Positions 26,383 through 35,294 of a stretch of 64,000 bases of DNA are shown here, piece after piece. The notes below the pieces were generated by a model that worked only from the letters and a program-made list of their open reading frames with translations, had not been told where the DNA came from and did no database searches. The stretch's first letter is position 1, and each line of letters opens with the position of its first letter. Made by a program: the position numbers and the translations under genes. The DNA comes from an uncultured Nitrospirales bacterium (GTDB taxonomy: Bacteria > Nitrospirota > Nitrospiria > Nitrospirales > UBA8639): NCBI GenBank assembly GCA_951812745.1, contig OX638327.1:620001-684000 (forward strand). Direction: 5' to 3'.

Positions 26383-27018
26383 TTAGAAGAGGGGTTGATA
26401 CCGGCGTGAGTACAGGCCCGTGGCTTTTTCTCCGAATCCCAGAGACGCGTGTTCAGGTTGGTTTTTCTGGTTGAGGTTGACGGCGTAATGTCCTCGAACC
26501 TGTTCCATGGCTATTTCGTACGGGATCGTGCTCTGGTAAAAATCGCCTGGGGCATGCGCCCCAACGGATAAAATTTCAACGGCTTCCGGCACCGCGTATT
26601 TCGGATCGGAAAAAATGTAAATATCGGCGACGGCAAATTCACCTATGTCATTCCCCGGCGTGGTCGCCGGGATCTGTGAGGCTAGCGAGCCATCCTGTCG
26701 AGACCGTTTCAGGTGATTGAGTAAGGCCACGACTTGGCTGTCGGTGGTTTGTTGAGGAACGAGCAGGCTCAACGCGTTCATGCCTTGAACGTGAGCCGTG
26801 ACTTTAATCGAAGGTACGGGTGTCGATTCGGCTTCCTTCAGCAACAGCGTCAGATGTTCCGACCGTGCTTCATTTCCCTGTGGGGGATGAATATCCTTGG
26901 ATTTTGGAATAATCGCCTGGATAAACAGCCACAGTCCGATAATCACCCCAAAAATGACGATCGCCGGATGCAGGCCAACGCGCTTGCCTTGTTCCTGGGG
27001 GTCTGCGTCATTCATCAT
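26383..27018 (-). CDS. Membrane-anchored protein of unknown function
   Basis: 211 residues. After a short charged start (MMNDADPQEQGKR) a single hydrophobic helix at about 17-37 (IVIFGVIIGLWLFIQAII) anchors the rest outside the cytoplasm. The soluble part has a mixed alpha/beta pattern (VPSIKVTAHVQGMNALSLLV, then VADIYIFSDPKYAVPEAVEI) with no motif I recognise. Its ATG lies inside the end of mazG (11-base overlap, ATGATGAATGA), so the two genes are translationally coupled. No function can be assigned. Confidence 0.75.
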   Translation of the reverse strand: MMNDADPQEQGKRVGLHPAIVIFGVIIGLWLFIQAIIPKSKDIHPPQGNEARSEHLTLLLKEAESTPVPSIKVTAHVQGMNALSLLVPQQTTDSQVVALLNHLKRSRQDGSLASQIPATTPGNDIGEFAVADIYIFSDPKYAVPEAVEILSVGAHAPGDFYQSTIPYEIAMEQVRGHYAVNLNQKNQPEHASLGFGEKATGLYSRRYQPLF

Positions 27019-27895
27019 CCTGATCCCGGGTTTCGAGAGTGACGGGCTTTCGGGGAGCTTCGATTGCTTCCTGACGTTTGGCGGCCTTCCACAACGTATC
27101 CCATTCCATGGCTGTCATCTCCCGGAGATCTTTTCCTTCTTGAGCCCCGTGATCCTCCATGTGTCGGAAACGTGCGATGAAACGGTTATTTGTTTTGCGA
27201 AGGGCTTCCTCCGGATTGATTCGTAAAAACCGTGCCACGTTCACGATGGTGAATAACACGTCCCCCAACTCGTGTTCAACGGCCGCGTTCGGTTCGGATT
27301 CCCGTGTGGAGGACTCGGGGGCGGGGAGATCGGAGGCGGCCGCTTGCAGTTCCTCCAGTTCTTCAGCCAGCTTTTCGAACACCTCTAGTGGAGTTTCCCA
27401 GTCAAAACCCACGCGTGACGCTCGTTTCTGAATTTGATGGGCCCGCAACAAAGACGGGAGTGAAGCAGGAATTCCCGCCAGGATCGAGTCGGCTTCGGTC
27501 GAACGCTCGGCGCGTTTGATCGCTTCCCATTGAGTGATGACTTGCTCGGAATCGAGTTTTGGAGTCTCATCGGATGTGGCCGTAAAGACATGGGGATGCC
27601 GCCGGATGAGTTTTTGCGTCAAATCGGTCATCACGTCTTCAATGCCGAACGTCTGCTTCTCGGACTCGATGTGGGCATGAAGTAAAATTTGCAGCAATAG
27701 ATCCCCAAGTTCTTCGCGCAGGTGTCGGGGATCTCGCGTATCGAGAGCTTCGAGTACTTCATACGCTTCTTCCAATAAGAACGGCTTGAGTGAATCGTGG
27801 GTTTGCTTGACGTCCCAAGGGCATCCCTCGGGAGAACGAAGCCGGGCCACCACTTCGACAAGATCGCGAAAAGCTTGAGACATCCCATGCTCCAT
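27008..27895 (-). CDS. mazG: Nucleoside triphosphate pyrophosphohydrolase MazG
   Basis: 295 residues with two MazG domains, as in the E. coli enzyme. It hydrolyses (d)NTPs to monophosphates and can lower (p)ppGpp. Domain one: LRSPEGCPWDVKQTHDSLK, EEAYEVLEALD and REELGDLLLQILLHA, the EExxE/ExxD metal sites. Domain two: EKLAEELEELQAA and AVEHELGDVLFTIVNVARF. ATG 27895 is preferred since AGGAGG lies ten bases upstream; the longer open frame upstream runs through GC-rich non-coding DNA. A membrane protein gene overlaps its 3' end. Confidence 0.94.
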   Translation of the reverse strand: MEHGMSQAFRDLVEVVARLRSPEGCPWDVKQTHDSLKPFLLEEAYEVLEALDTRDPRHLREELGDLLLQILLHAHIESEKQTFGIEDVMTDLTQKLIRRHPHVFTATSDETPKLDSEQVITQWEAIKRAERSTEADSILAGIPASLPSLLRAHQIQKRASRVGFDWETPLEVFEKLAEELEELQAAASDLPAPESSTRESEPNAAVEHELGDVLFTIVNVARFLRINPEEALRKTNNRFIARFRHMEDHGAQEGKDLREMTAMEWDTLWKAAKRQEAIEAPRKPVTLETRDQDDE

Positions 27896-27959
27896 TGCCG
27901 TGTTTCCTCCTGATTCGGTGATTAGAATAACGGGTTTTCCCGACGGCTTCAATCGACAT

Positions 27960-28230
27960 CTTCGACCGTACCCCTTCCTGTCATTTCCGGCGCCTTCGGG
28001 CGTGGCTGCGCCGCAGTCCCAATTTTTATTTTGGTGGCGAGGACTGTTTGAGCGAAGCGAGTTCCGCAGCCCGAGCAATCGGGACTGGGGCAAAGGCACC
28101 CCCTTGGGGCCACGCCCGGGCGCCAAGGGTTTTGGGTTCTTTTGCCGAAACAAAAGGATCTCGTCGTGCGGGGGCGACACCCCGCATGAAACCTGCACCC
28201 CGACTTCTTGCCTTGCGAGGTCGTTGGGAT
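27960..28230. other. GC-rich intergenic stretch without a recognised gene
   Basis: Between mazG and the DUF1844 gene. It contains GCGAAGCGAG/CCGCAGCCC-like blocks, GGGCGCCAAGGG and TTTTGCCGAAACAAAAGG, a composition typical of dispersed extragenic elements. Open frames on both strands are Arg/Pro/Gly-rich without homology signs and were not called. Confidence 0.5.
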
Positions 28231-28265
28231 TGTGCTACGTTTATTTTACTACGTGAGTGAATGCC

Positions 28266-28673
28266 ATGACTGACATTCCAGGATCAGGGTTTGTGGTCCG
28301 CGACAAACGCGGTCAGTCGAGAGAAGAACCGGCTGCCGAGTCCCTCGACACAGCGGCTCCTTCCCCGGCTACGGCTCACCCGCCATCAGACTCAACGCTT
28401 TCCCACGAAGGACCACCGCTTTCCTTTTCGACGTTTATTCTTTCGTTGGGCACATCCGCGCTGATGCTCATGGGAGAGCAATTGTCGCCGGAGAATCCCG
28501 CCCTTCCGGTCAACTTGCCGCAAGCCAAGGAAATCATCGACATTCTTCGTATATTGGAAGAAAAAACCAAGGGTAATCTGACCGAAGAAGAGACGAACGT
28601 GATGCGTGATATGTTGTACACGTTGCAGATGAAATACGTCGAGTTGGCTTCGGGTTCCCCTTCTTCCACGTAA
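28266..28673 (+). CDS. DUF1844 domain protein
   Basis: 135 residues. A disordered Ser/Pro/Ala-rich N-terminal half (to about residue 50) leads to the DUF1844 core: SFSTFILSLGTSALMLMGE, LPQAKEIIDILRILEEKT, LTEEETNVMRDMLYTLQM. DUF1844 proteins are small, conserved in several phyla and of unknown function. ATG 28266 is taken; a GTG at 28257 is possible. Neither has a strong ribosome-binding site. The ntrY-like kinase gene starts 182 bases downstream. Confidence 0.85.
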   Translation: MTDIPGSGFVVRDKRGQSREEPAAESLDTAAPSPATAHPPSDSTLSHEGPPLSFSTFILSLGTSALMLMGEQLSPENPALPVNLPQAKEIIDILRILEEKTKGNLTEEETNVMRDMLYTLQMKYVELASGSPSST

Positions 28674-28854
28674 TTTTCGTTGTTCCTGCCCTTTCTTTCC
28701 CGTACACTTGGGCGTTGGTGAACATCCTTGTTCTTTCAATCCGTGACGCTCCTGCCGGCACAAGACAACATAAGGCGACAGGTCCCTTATGCCTCTGTTT
28801 ATGTATGCATAACGTGTGCTTTCTCCGTTTGAGAGGTAGCCTTCCGGTATCGTT

Positions 28855-31155
28855 ATGGCAACGTCTTCTAAATTGACCCCGCGGTTATTTCCCTCATCCA
28901 AATTGAAGGAACGGCTTATTCTTGAGGATGAGCCCGGCTCCCGAGCCCAGAGCCTTCATTTGAAACCGGTCTGGATCGTCCTGCTCCTCCTGATTCCTTG
29001 TTTACTCTTGACAATGTACTACGCACAGTATGGAGGATTCGGGGGAAGGCCGGCAGACTCGGTTCTTCCAACTCCCAGTTATGCGTTGGTTCTGTTTCTC
29101 GTCTATCTTGACGTCGTCGGGCTGGTCGTCCTGACCCTCTTGTTATCCCGTAATATCATCAAAGCCTACTTCGAACGACGACACCGGCTGTGGGGGTCGG
29201 GGTTTCGCACGAAATTGATCGCCGCATTCATCGGGTTTTCATTGATCCCAACGGTGTTGCTGGCGGTGATGGCCAGTGGAGTGATCAATGAGGTGATGAA
29301 AGTCTGGTTTAATAAGCAGATCGAAGAAGTTCTGAAAGATTCCGAAGAATTATCCAGAATGTATCATGAAGGACATCTGGCTTTGGCCACGCAGAGTGCC
29401 AGGGCCATCAGCAGGGAAATTTTTCGGGAAGATTTTCTGCGGCCGGATTATCGTGAATTACTGACGGCGGTCATGGCCCGGAAACGCGAGGAATTCAACG
29501 TCACGGGCGTGGATGTCTTTTCGTCAAAATTGGAATTGCTCGTCCGCATGACCGCCCCGGAGGCAACCGACAGGATGTTCCGGTTGCCGGCGGGGCAACT
29601 CGTGCGTCAGGTCTTGGATTCACAGGACGAGATCACGTCGGTGCAAGTAGCCCAAGCCGGTCGATTGATCCGTGCAGCGGTGCCAGTCGCATCCAACACC
29701 GAACCCGGAGGGATTGACGGCGTGGTGGTCGTCAATACCTATGTCTCGGAATCGATCTTGTCGAAAATGCAGGGGATTGCCAAACAATATACCGACTTCC
29801 GGCAGATGAAGGCGATGGAAAATCCCATTAAGGCCGGAGCTTATTTGTTCGTTGCGGTCGTGACGGTCTTGTTGTTGTTCAGCGCCACGTGGTTTGGATT
29901 TTACGTGGCGAGAGGCATTACGGTACCCATTCAAAAATTGGCTGAAGGAACCAAAGCCGTAGCCCGTGGGGACCTCAACGTGAGAATTAAGGTCAATGCC
30001 ACCGATGAAATCGGGACATTGATCGATTCGTTTAATCGGATGACCGCAGATTTGTCAAACAGCAAAGTCGAACTTGAAGAAGCCAACCAATCTCTCAAGC
30101 AGTCGAACGCCGAAACCGATCGCCGGCGGGCGTATACGGAAGCCGTCGTGGACACGATTGCTTCAGGCGTGATGTCCATTGATACTCAGCACACGATTAC
30201 CACATTCAACCATTCGGCTGAGCGGATCTTGGGGGTCAGAGGTGATGCCGTCCGCAGGCGCGTGGCGTTTGACGTCTTCAAAGCTCATCAATTCCCGTTG
30301 TTCCAGGAGGCCTATGATTGGATTTTACGCGATCGCCAGGATAGTCTCACCCTCGAAGGGCAAATGGAAGTGCAGGGGAAGCTTCTCACCATGGGGTTAA
30401 ATCTTTCCCGCATGAAAGACGAAGCGGGCAAGGACCTGGGGTTTGTGTTTGTCTTCGAGGATCGGACTGAATTGATTAAGGCGCAGAAAACTGCGGCATG
30501 GCAGGAAGTGGCACAACGGGTGGCGCATGAAATCAAGAATCCCCTGACGCCTATTCAATTGGCGGCCCAGCGGTTGCGAAAAAAATTTTTCGAAGGGTCT
30601 AGTGATTTTAAAGCGATCTTTGATCAATCGACCAACGTCATTGTGAACGAAGTGGGCAGTTTAAAGCGAATGGTCGATGAATTTTCGAAATTTGCCAGGA
30701 TGCCCGCTCCGCACATGGCCAAAGAATCGTTGCACGACATCATTGAAAAGGTGAGTGCCCTGTATCGGGGAGGGCATCACGCCGTCGAATTTATCCCGGA
30801 TTTCGATTTCTCGGTCCCGGATATCAATCTCGACCGAGAGCAGATGCGTCGCGTCTTCGTCAATTTGTTTGACAATGCCATCCAGGCCATGAAGCAGAAA
30901 GGGCGGGTTTGGGTTTCCACGAAAATGGATTGGAAGCAGAAACGGGTCCGAGTCACGGTGGCCGACGAAGGGCCCGGCATTCCGCAAGAAGATCAGGAAA
31001 AGTTGTTTGTGCCCTATTTTTCACGAAAACGAACGGGAACCGGACTCGGTCTGGCGATTGTTCATCGGATCGTGACGGATCACAACGGGACGATCCAAGG
31101 CTCCAATCGTGACCCCCAAGGGGCCGTGTTTATTATCGAACTTCCCGTCGCCTGA
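28855..31155 (+). CDS. ntrY: Sensor histidine kinase, NtrY type
   Basis: 766 residues. Three N-terminal membrane helices (about 37-57, 78-100, 123-145), an extracytoplasmic sensor segment, a fourth helix (about 333-355), HAMP (about 356-410), PAS (about 425-530), HisKA with phospho-acceptor His558 in VAHEIKNPLTPIQLAAQRL, and HATPase with NLFDNAIQAM, VADEGPGIPQ and GTGLGLAIVHRI. This is the NtrY/NtrX architecture; such pairs respond to nitrogen or redox state in proteobacteria. The signal here is unknown. The partner regulator follows 100 bases later, and the nitrogen genes start 5 kb downstream. Confidence 0.9.
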   Translation: MATSSKLTPRLFPSSKLKERLILEDEPGSRAQSLHLKPVWIVLLLLIPCLLLTMYYAQYGGFGGRPADSVLPTPSYALVLFLVYLDVVGLVVLTLLLSRNIIKAYFERRHRLWGSGFRTKLIAAFIGFSLIPTVLLAVMASGVINEVMKVWFNKQIEEVLKDSEELSRMYHEGHLALATQSARAISREIFREDFLRPDYRELLTAVMARKREEFNVTGVDVFSSKLELLVRMTAPEATDRMFRLPAGQLVRQVLDSQDEITSVQVAQAGRLIRAAVPVASNTEPGGIDGVVVVNTYVSESILSKMQGIAKQYTDFRQMKAMENPIKAGAYLFVAVVTVLLLFSATWFGFYVARGITVPIQKLAEGTKAVARGDLNVRIKVNATDEIGTLIDSFNRMTADLSNSKVELEEANQSLKQSNAETDRRRAYTEAVVDTIASGVMSIDTQHTITTFNHSAERILGVRGDAVRRRVAFDVFKAHQFPLFQEAYDWILRDRQDSLTLEGQMEVQGKLLTMGLNLSRMKDEAGKDLGFVFVFEDRTELIKAQKTAAWQEVAQRVAHEIKNPLTPIQLAAQRLRKKFFEGSSDFKAIFDQSTNVIVNEVGSLKRMVDEFSKFARMPAPHMAKESLHDIIEKVSALYRGGHHAVEFIPDFDFSVPDINLDREQMRRVFVNLFDNAIQAMKQKGRVWVSTKMDWKQKRVRVTVADEGPGIPQEDQEKLFVPYFSRKRTGTGLGLAIVHRIVTDHNGTIQGSNRDPQGAVFIIELPVA

Positions 31156-31260
31156 TACCCGAAGACGGTGCATGACGCCACAAGGCCTTGGACGGCGGAT
31201 TCGCCAAAGATCTCTTATGACGTTCCGGCTTACGACTTGGCATAACCTGGAGGAATGAGC

Positions 31261-32622
31261 ATGTCCGGTACCATCTGTATTGTGGATGATGAACCGTCCA
31301 TTTTGAACACATTGAGCAGTATTTTGGAAGACGAGGGGTATCAGGTCACGATTGCGAAAACCGGTGGAGAGGCTCTGAAAGTCATTCAAATGGAGCCTCC
31401 GGACGTCGTGATCCTCGATATTTGGATGCCGGAGATCGATGGCTTGGAGGTCTTAAGACGCGTGCGTGAACAATTTCCGAACATGATGGTCATTATGATG
31501 TCCGGACACGGATCCGTGGAAACTGCGGTGAAGGCCACAAAATTGGGAGCCTATGACTACCTGGAAAAACCCCTGGATCTGGAAAAAGTCACGATCTTGG
31601 TCCGCAATGCCCTGCACCAACGCAAGCTGGAAGAAGAAAATATCAACCTTCGTGTCAAGGTCGAACGGCATTCAAAGCTCGTCGGGTTTTCTTCCGTAAT
31701 GCAGGAACTTCAACAGCAAATTGCGGCTGCGGCGCCGACCCACAGTCGGGTCCTGATTTCCGGGGAAAACGGGACGGGCAAGGAATTGGTGGCACGGGCC
31801 ATCCACGTTCAAAGCCCTCGCCATAATCGTCCTTTTGTCGAAGTCAATTGTGCAGCGATCCCCGAGACGTTAATTGAAACGGAATTGTTCGGGCATGAAC
31901 GCGGTGCGTTTACGGGAGCCGTTTCTCAAAAACGCGGGAAATTTGATTTTGCGGACGGTGGCACCCTGTTCCTCGACGAAATCGGGGATATGAGTTTGGC
32001 CACGCAGGCGAAGGTGCTTCGTGTCCTTGAGGAACAACAGTTCACCCGGGTGGGTGGGGGAAAACTGATCAAGGTCAACGTCCGCGTCATCGCGGCATCC
32101 AATAAGGATTTTCGTCAAGAAATTGAAAAAGGAAATTTTCGCGAGGACCTGTTTTATCGGTTAAACGTGTTGCCGATAGAAATCCCGCCGCTTCGTGCAC
32201 GACGTGAGGACATTCCAGCCCTCACCCAGCATTTTTTAAAGATTCACGCGGAAGAGCAGGGGGTGAAGTTAAAAGAGATCACCCCGGAGGCGTTGACCCT
32301 CCTGGCGCGGCATGAATGGCCGGGAAACATTCGAGAACTGCGCAACCAGGTCGAACGCCTGATGATTATGGTGCCCAAAAATATCATAGAAGTGGATGAC
32401 GTCTTGCCCTTTATGCCCAGGGGGTTTAACCGGATCAATCCCATGGATGCGTACGATTCCCTGCGGGACGCCCGGAACGCGTTTGAACGCGAGTATATTG
32501 CAACCCGTCTGCGGGAAAACAACTGGAACGTCTCGAAGACCGCAGACGACTTGAAAATCGAACGCAGTCACCTGCATCGAAAGATTAAACTGTTGAACGT
32601 GGAACTTCGTTCGGAAACCTGA
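31261..32622 (+). CDS. ntrX: Sigma-54-dependent response regulator, NtrX type
   Basis: 453 residues: receiver domain with phospho-acceptor Asp53 (VILDIWMP), AAA+ sigma-54 activation domain with Walker A GENGTGKE and the sigma-54-contacting GAFTGA loop, and a C-terminal Fis-type helix-turn-helix (WNVSKTADDLKIERSHLHRK). It should activate sigma-54 promoters when phosphorylated by the adjacent NtrY-like kinase. ATG 31261 lies seven bases after GGAGG (31249-31253); the ATG at 31255 is too close to that site. The stop overlaps the rlmD ATG (TGATG). Confidence 0.93.
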   Translation: MSGTICIVDDEPSILNTLSSILEDEGYQVTIAKTGGEALKVIQMEPPDVVILDIWMPEIDGLEVLRRVREQFPNMMVIMMSGHGSVETAVKATKLGAYDYLEKPLDLEKVTILVRNALHQRKLEEENINLRVKVERHSKLVGFSSVMQELQQQIAAAAPTHSRVLISGENGTGKELVARAIHVQSPRHNRPFVEVNCAAIPETLIETELFGHERGAFTGAVSQKRGKFDFADGGTLFLDEIGDMSLATQAKVLRVLEEQQFTRVGGGKLIKVNVRVIAASNKDFRQEIEKGNFREDLFYRLNVLPIEIPPLRARREDIPALTQHFLKIHAEEQGVKLKEITPEALTLLARHEWPGNIRELRNQVERLMIMVPKNIIEVDDVLPFMPRGFNRINPMDAYDSLRDARNAFEREYIATRLRENNWNVSKTADDLKIERSHLHRKIKLLNVELRSET

Positions 32623-33932
32623 TGCCCCAGGCTTTGACCATCGAACGTGTGGTTGCCGGCGGATGGGGGTTATCCCGTTCAGATTCCATGGTGACATTCG
32701 TCCGGGGCGGCCTGCCAGGAGAGGTGGTCACGGTCATTCCCGACAAACGGCATCCTGATTACCAGTTTGCCACCCTCAATGAAGTGCGCGTCGCGTCACC
32801 TCATCGCGTTCAGGCTCCATGTGTCGTCTATGAAGACTGTGGAGGTTGCCAATTTCAGCATGCCCGCTATGAGGCGCAATTGCAGTACAAACAGGACATG
32901 CTGAAAGAAGCGTTTTCACGTATCGGTCGAATCGAGCAGACGATATTCAACGATCCTGTTCCTTCTCCTTTTCCCTATGAATACCGCCGAAGAGTTCGCT
33001 TCAGGGTGTTTCAGCAGCACGGCACGTTTCATCTCGGATTCGTCCGGGAACGATCGCATAGCCCGGTCAGGGGAGTGGGCTGCCTGCTGGTTTCAAAGCC
33101 CCTGGGGAAGGTGATTGAACACATCGAAGAACGGTTGGCCAGCCTGCGGAAACTGCCTGCGTTTCTCTCACACGTGGAAATTCGATCCTCGGACGCGTTC
33201 GGAACGCACCTGATCCTGTGCACGGTGCCCCGTGCTTCACAAAACCAGGCACGAGAACTTTTGGTATTGTTTGAGGGTATTCCCACCGTCGTCGGCTGCG
33301 TCCTGACCGCTTCTTCCGTGACGACGTCTCAAAGAAGGTACGTGCGGCGGGTCGTCCGGGGAGAACCTCATCTGTTTGAACGATTTCAGGATATGGTCAT
33401 TCGAGTCAGCGATCGATCGTTCATGCAGGCGAATTGGTCGGTCTATTCGATTATTTTTCAAACGCTGGTCGATTGGGTGAACGTACCGAACCGGCAGACT
33501 CGCGTGCTTGAATTATTTGCCGGGGTCGGATGCATGGGATTGGGTTTGGCAAAAAACGGAGCACTGGTCACGGAAGTCGAGGAGAATCCTTATGCCGTGG
33601 CTGATGCCAAGAAATCAGCATCTCAAAACCACATCGGGCGTTATCGTCTACGGGCGGCAAAAGTTGAGGACTTTTTGGAAACAGTGGGCGTCGACGAATA
33701 CGACGTGGTGGTCATGGACCCACCTCGGACGGGATTGAGCCGGCGTTGCGTCGAGTCTCTGGAGCGTATCAGGACGCCCCGCATGCTGTATCTTTCGTGT
33801 GACGCCTCCTCCCTGGCCCGTGACCTCAACCGGCTTTGCGCGACACAGTACCACATCCGGCGGGTACAAGCGTTTGACATGTTCCCGCAGACCGCGCATA
33901 TCGAAACCCTGGTGGAACTTGTCCGTGCATAG
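32622..33932 (+). CDS. rlmD: 23S rRNA (uracil-C5)-methyltransferase, RlmD/TrmA superfamily
   Basis: 436 residues. It has an N-terminal TRAM-like region (about 1-60), an iron-sulfur cluster motif with Cys67, Cys73 and Cys76 in CVVYEDCGGCQFQH, and a SAM methyltransferase domain with LELFAGVGCMGL, DPPRTGLS and the catalytic cysteine in LSCDASSLARDL. RlmD methylates U1939 of 23S rRNA; other members act on U747 or tRNA U54, so the exact target is not proven. It is translationally coupled to ntrX, an unusual partner. Confidence 0.88.
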   Translation: MPQALTIERVVAGGWGLSRSDSMVTFVRGGLPGEVVTVIPDKRHPDYQFATLNEVRVASPHRVQAPCVVYEDCGGCQFQHARYEAQLQYKQDMLKEAFSRIGRIEQTIFNDPVPSPFPYEYRRRVRFRVFQQHGTFHLGFVRERSHSPVRGVGCLLVSKPLGKVIEHIEERLASLRKLPAFLSHVEIRSSDAFGTHLILCTVPRASQNQARELLVLFEGIPTVVGCVLTASSVTTSQRRYVRRVVRGEPHLFERFQDMVIRVSDRSFMQANWSVYSIIFQTLVDWVNVPNRQTRVLELFAGVGCMGLGLAKNGALVTEVEENPYAVADAKKSASQNHIGRYRLRAAKVEDFLETVGVDEYDVVVMDPPRTGLSRRCVESLERIRTPRMLYLSCDASSLARDLNRLCATQYHIRRVQAFDMFPQTAHIETLVELVRA

Positions 33933-33977
33933 TTCCGGTTTTCAAATCGAGTATTCGTCGTGCCTGGAGATGGCGCA

Positions 33978-34604
33978 ATGAACATCCTCCGGTTAGGTGT
34001 TCTTGTTTCAGGTCGAGGGTCCAATCTTCAAGCCATTATTAATGAAATTGAATCCGGAACCGTCAAGGCTGAAATTGCGGTCGTGATCAGCAATAAACAT
34101 AAGGCACCGGCTCTGGAGCGCGCAGAGCGCCATGGACTGACCACCGTTTTTCTCGATCCGAAGTCAGTGGCGGGCATGTCTGACCCTCGGCAAGCCTATG
34201 ATCAGAAACTATTGGAGACGTTGCAGCATCACCATGTCCAGTTGGTGGTGCTGGCGGGATACATGAAAATTGTCACTTCGGTGCTCATCGATGCATACAA
34301 ATCGCGAATCATGAACATTCATCCTTCCCTGCTTCCGAGTTTTCCGGGTTTGCATGCCCAACAACAGGCCTTGGATCATGGTGTGAAAGTAGCCGGTTGC
34401 ACCGTTCATTTTGTGACCGAAGGTATGGATACGGGTCCCATCATTCTGCAACGAGCCGTACCCGTGAAAGAAGGTGATACCGCGGATACCCTGTCCGATC
34501 GAATCCTTAAAGAAGAACATGGGCTTTTGCCCAGGGCCATCCAGTTATTTGCGGAGGGGCGATTGAAGGTGGAAGGTCGGGCAGTCCACGTACGCGATGC
34601 CTGA
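33978..34604 (+). CDS. purN: Phosphoribosylglycinamide formyltransferase
   Basis: 208 residues. PurN transfers the formyl group of 10-formyl-THF to GAR in purine synthesis. Motifs: LGVLVSGRGSNLQAII (phosphate binding), VVLAGYMKIV, the catalytic NIHPSLLPSFPGLHA (Asn and His) and GCTVHFVTEGMDTGPII with the catalytic Asp. ATG 33978 has GGAG eight bases upstream; a GTG at 33960 is less likely. It links to the formate-THF ligase at the left edge through the shared cofactor. A tRNA gene follows. Confidence 0.95.
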   Translation: MNILRLGVLVSGRGSNLQAIINEIESGTVKAEIAVVISNKHKAPALERAERHGLTTVFLDPKSVAGMSDPRQAYDQKLLETLQHHHVQLVVLAGYMKIVTSVLIDAYKSRIMNIHPSLLPSFPGLHAQQQALDHGVKVAGCTVHFVTEGMDTGPIILQRAVPVKEGDTADTLSDRILKEEHGLLPRAIQLFAEGRLKVEGRAVHVRDA

Positions 34605-34609
34605 CTTCA

Positions 34610-34638
34610 TTGCAGGACGTTGGTCCTTTTGATAGAGT
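34610..34638 (+). promoter_or_regulatory. Promoter for tRNA-Ala
   Basis: TTGCAG (34610-34615), 17-base spacer, TAGAGT (34633-34638), ten bases before the mature tRNA 5' end. Confidence 0.55.
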
Positions 34639-34647
34639 GCCGGACGT

Positions 34648-34723
34648 GGGGGGCTAGCTCAGTTGGGAGAGCACAACGTTCGCAACGTTGGGGTCGGGGG
34701 TTCAAGTCCCCTGCCCTCCACCA
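34648..34723 (+). tRNA. tRNA-Ala, anticodon CGC
   Basis: 76 bases including an encoded CCA end. The acceptor stem GGGGGGC/GCCCTCC contains the G3-U70 wobble pair that defines alanine tRNAs. D-stem GCTC/GAGC, anticodon stem CAACG/CGTTG with loop TTCGCAA (anticodon CGC, reading GCG), five-base variable region, T-stem GGGGG/CCCCT with loop TTCAAGT. All stems pair. Confidence 0.97.
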
Positions 34724-34725
34724 AC

Positions 34726-34755
34726 CTTCTTCTTGCCGGGGAAGAAAAATTTTTT
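34726..34755 (+). terminator. Weak terminator after tRNA-Ala
   Basis: TTCTTC and GAAGAA arms around TTGCCGGG, then AAATTTTTT. The stem is short and A/T-rich. Confidence 0.35.
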
Positions 34756-34756
34756 A

Positions 34757-34795
34757 CGATAATACTTAACTAATTTGCTAAACATTATTAAGATT
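34757..34795. promoter_or_regulatory. AT-rich region with imperfect dyad before the Rrf2 gene
   Basis: The stretch AATACTTAACTAATTTG followed by CTAAACATTATT has imperfect inverted symmetry (AATA.TTAA.TAA against AATAATGTTTAGCAA on the other strand) immediately upstream of an Rrf2 regulator start. Autoregulatory operators of such proteins are often AT-rich dyads. Confidence 0.35.
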
Positions 34796-35284
34796 ATGAG
34801 GCTTTCCAAAAAAAGCGAGTACGGGTTGCGGGCCTTGATCGAATTGACCAAGGCTTACGACCGGCATGCTGTGCGACGATCCGACATTGCGAAATCCCAA
34901 CAAATTCCCGTGGGCTTTTTGGAAGCCATTCTGCTGGAATTGAAGCGGGCGGGGATCTTGGGGAGTCGCTCCGGTGTTCAGGGTGGCTACCGGTTGATTA
35001 AACCCCCGGAAGACGTGTCACTCGGACAAGTGATTCGTATTCTGGACGGTCCCCTGGCGCCGATTGCCTGTGTGAGCCAGACAGCCTATCAAACGTGTCA
35101 GGATTGTCCGTATGCCGAAGCCCGGGAATGTCCCATTCAAAGCGTCATGTTCGAAGTCAGGAACGCCGTTGCCAACGTGTTGGACCGGTATACGTTGAGA
35201 GCATTTTATGATCGGGGTTCGCAGCGTCGCACACAGAAATCTCCGAAACACGGCAGGGGCAACGCCCTCAACAGGATTCAATAA
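34796..35284 (+). CDS. Rrf2-family transcriptional regulator with four clustered cysteines
   Basis: 162 residues. The winged helix shows MRLSKKSEYGLRALIEL, IAKSQQIPVGFLEAILLELK and GSRSGVQGGYRL. The effector region has cysteines spaced C-x8-C-x2-C-x7-C (ACVSQTAYQTCQDCPYAEAR, then ECP), like but not identical to the three cysteines of IscR/NsrR, so an iron-sulfur or redox sensor is likely. The linked DUF2061 gene, often found near sulfur-assimilation genes, hints at CymR-like control of cysteine metabolism, though no cys gene is in view. ATG 34796 gives the family N-terminus. Confidence 0.9.
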   Translation: MRLSKKSEYGLRALIELTKAYDRHAVRRSDIAKSQQIPVGFLEAILLELKRAGILGSRSGVQGGYRLIKPPEDVSLGQVIRILDGPLAPIACVSQTAYQTCQDCPYAEARECPIQSVMFEVRNAVANVLDRYTLRAFYDRGSQRRTQKSPKHGRGNALNRIQ

Positions 35285-35294
35285 GGAGTAGTCT

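Noticed and set aside
27896-28256. N-terminal extension of mazG by about 100 codons
   Set aside because: The open frame crosses GC-rich non-coding DNA; the ATG at 27895 has AGGAGG upstream and gives the family N-terminus.
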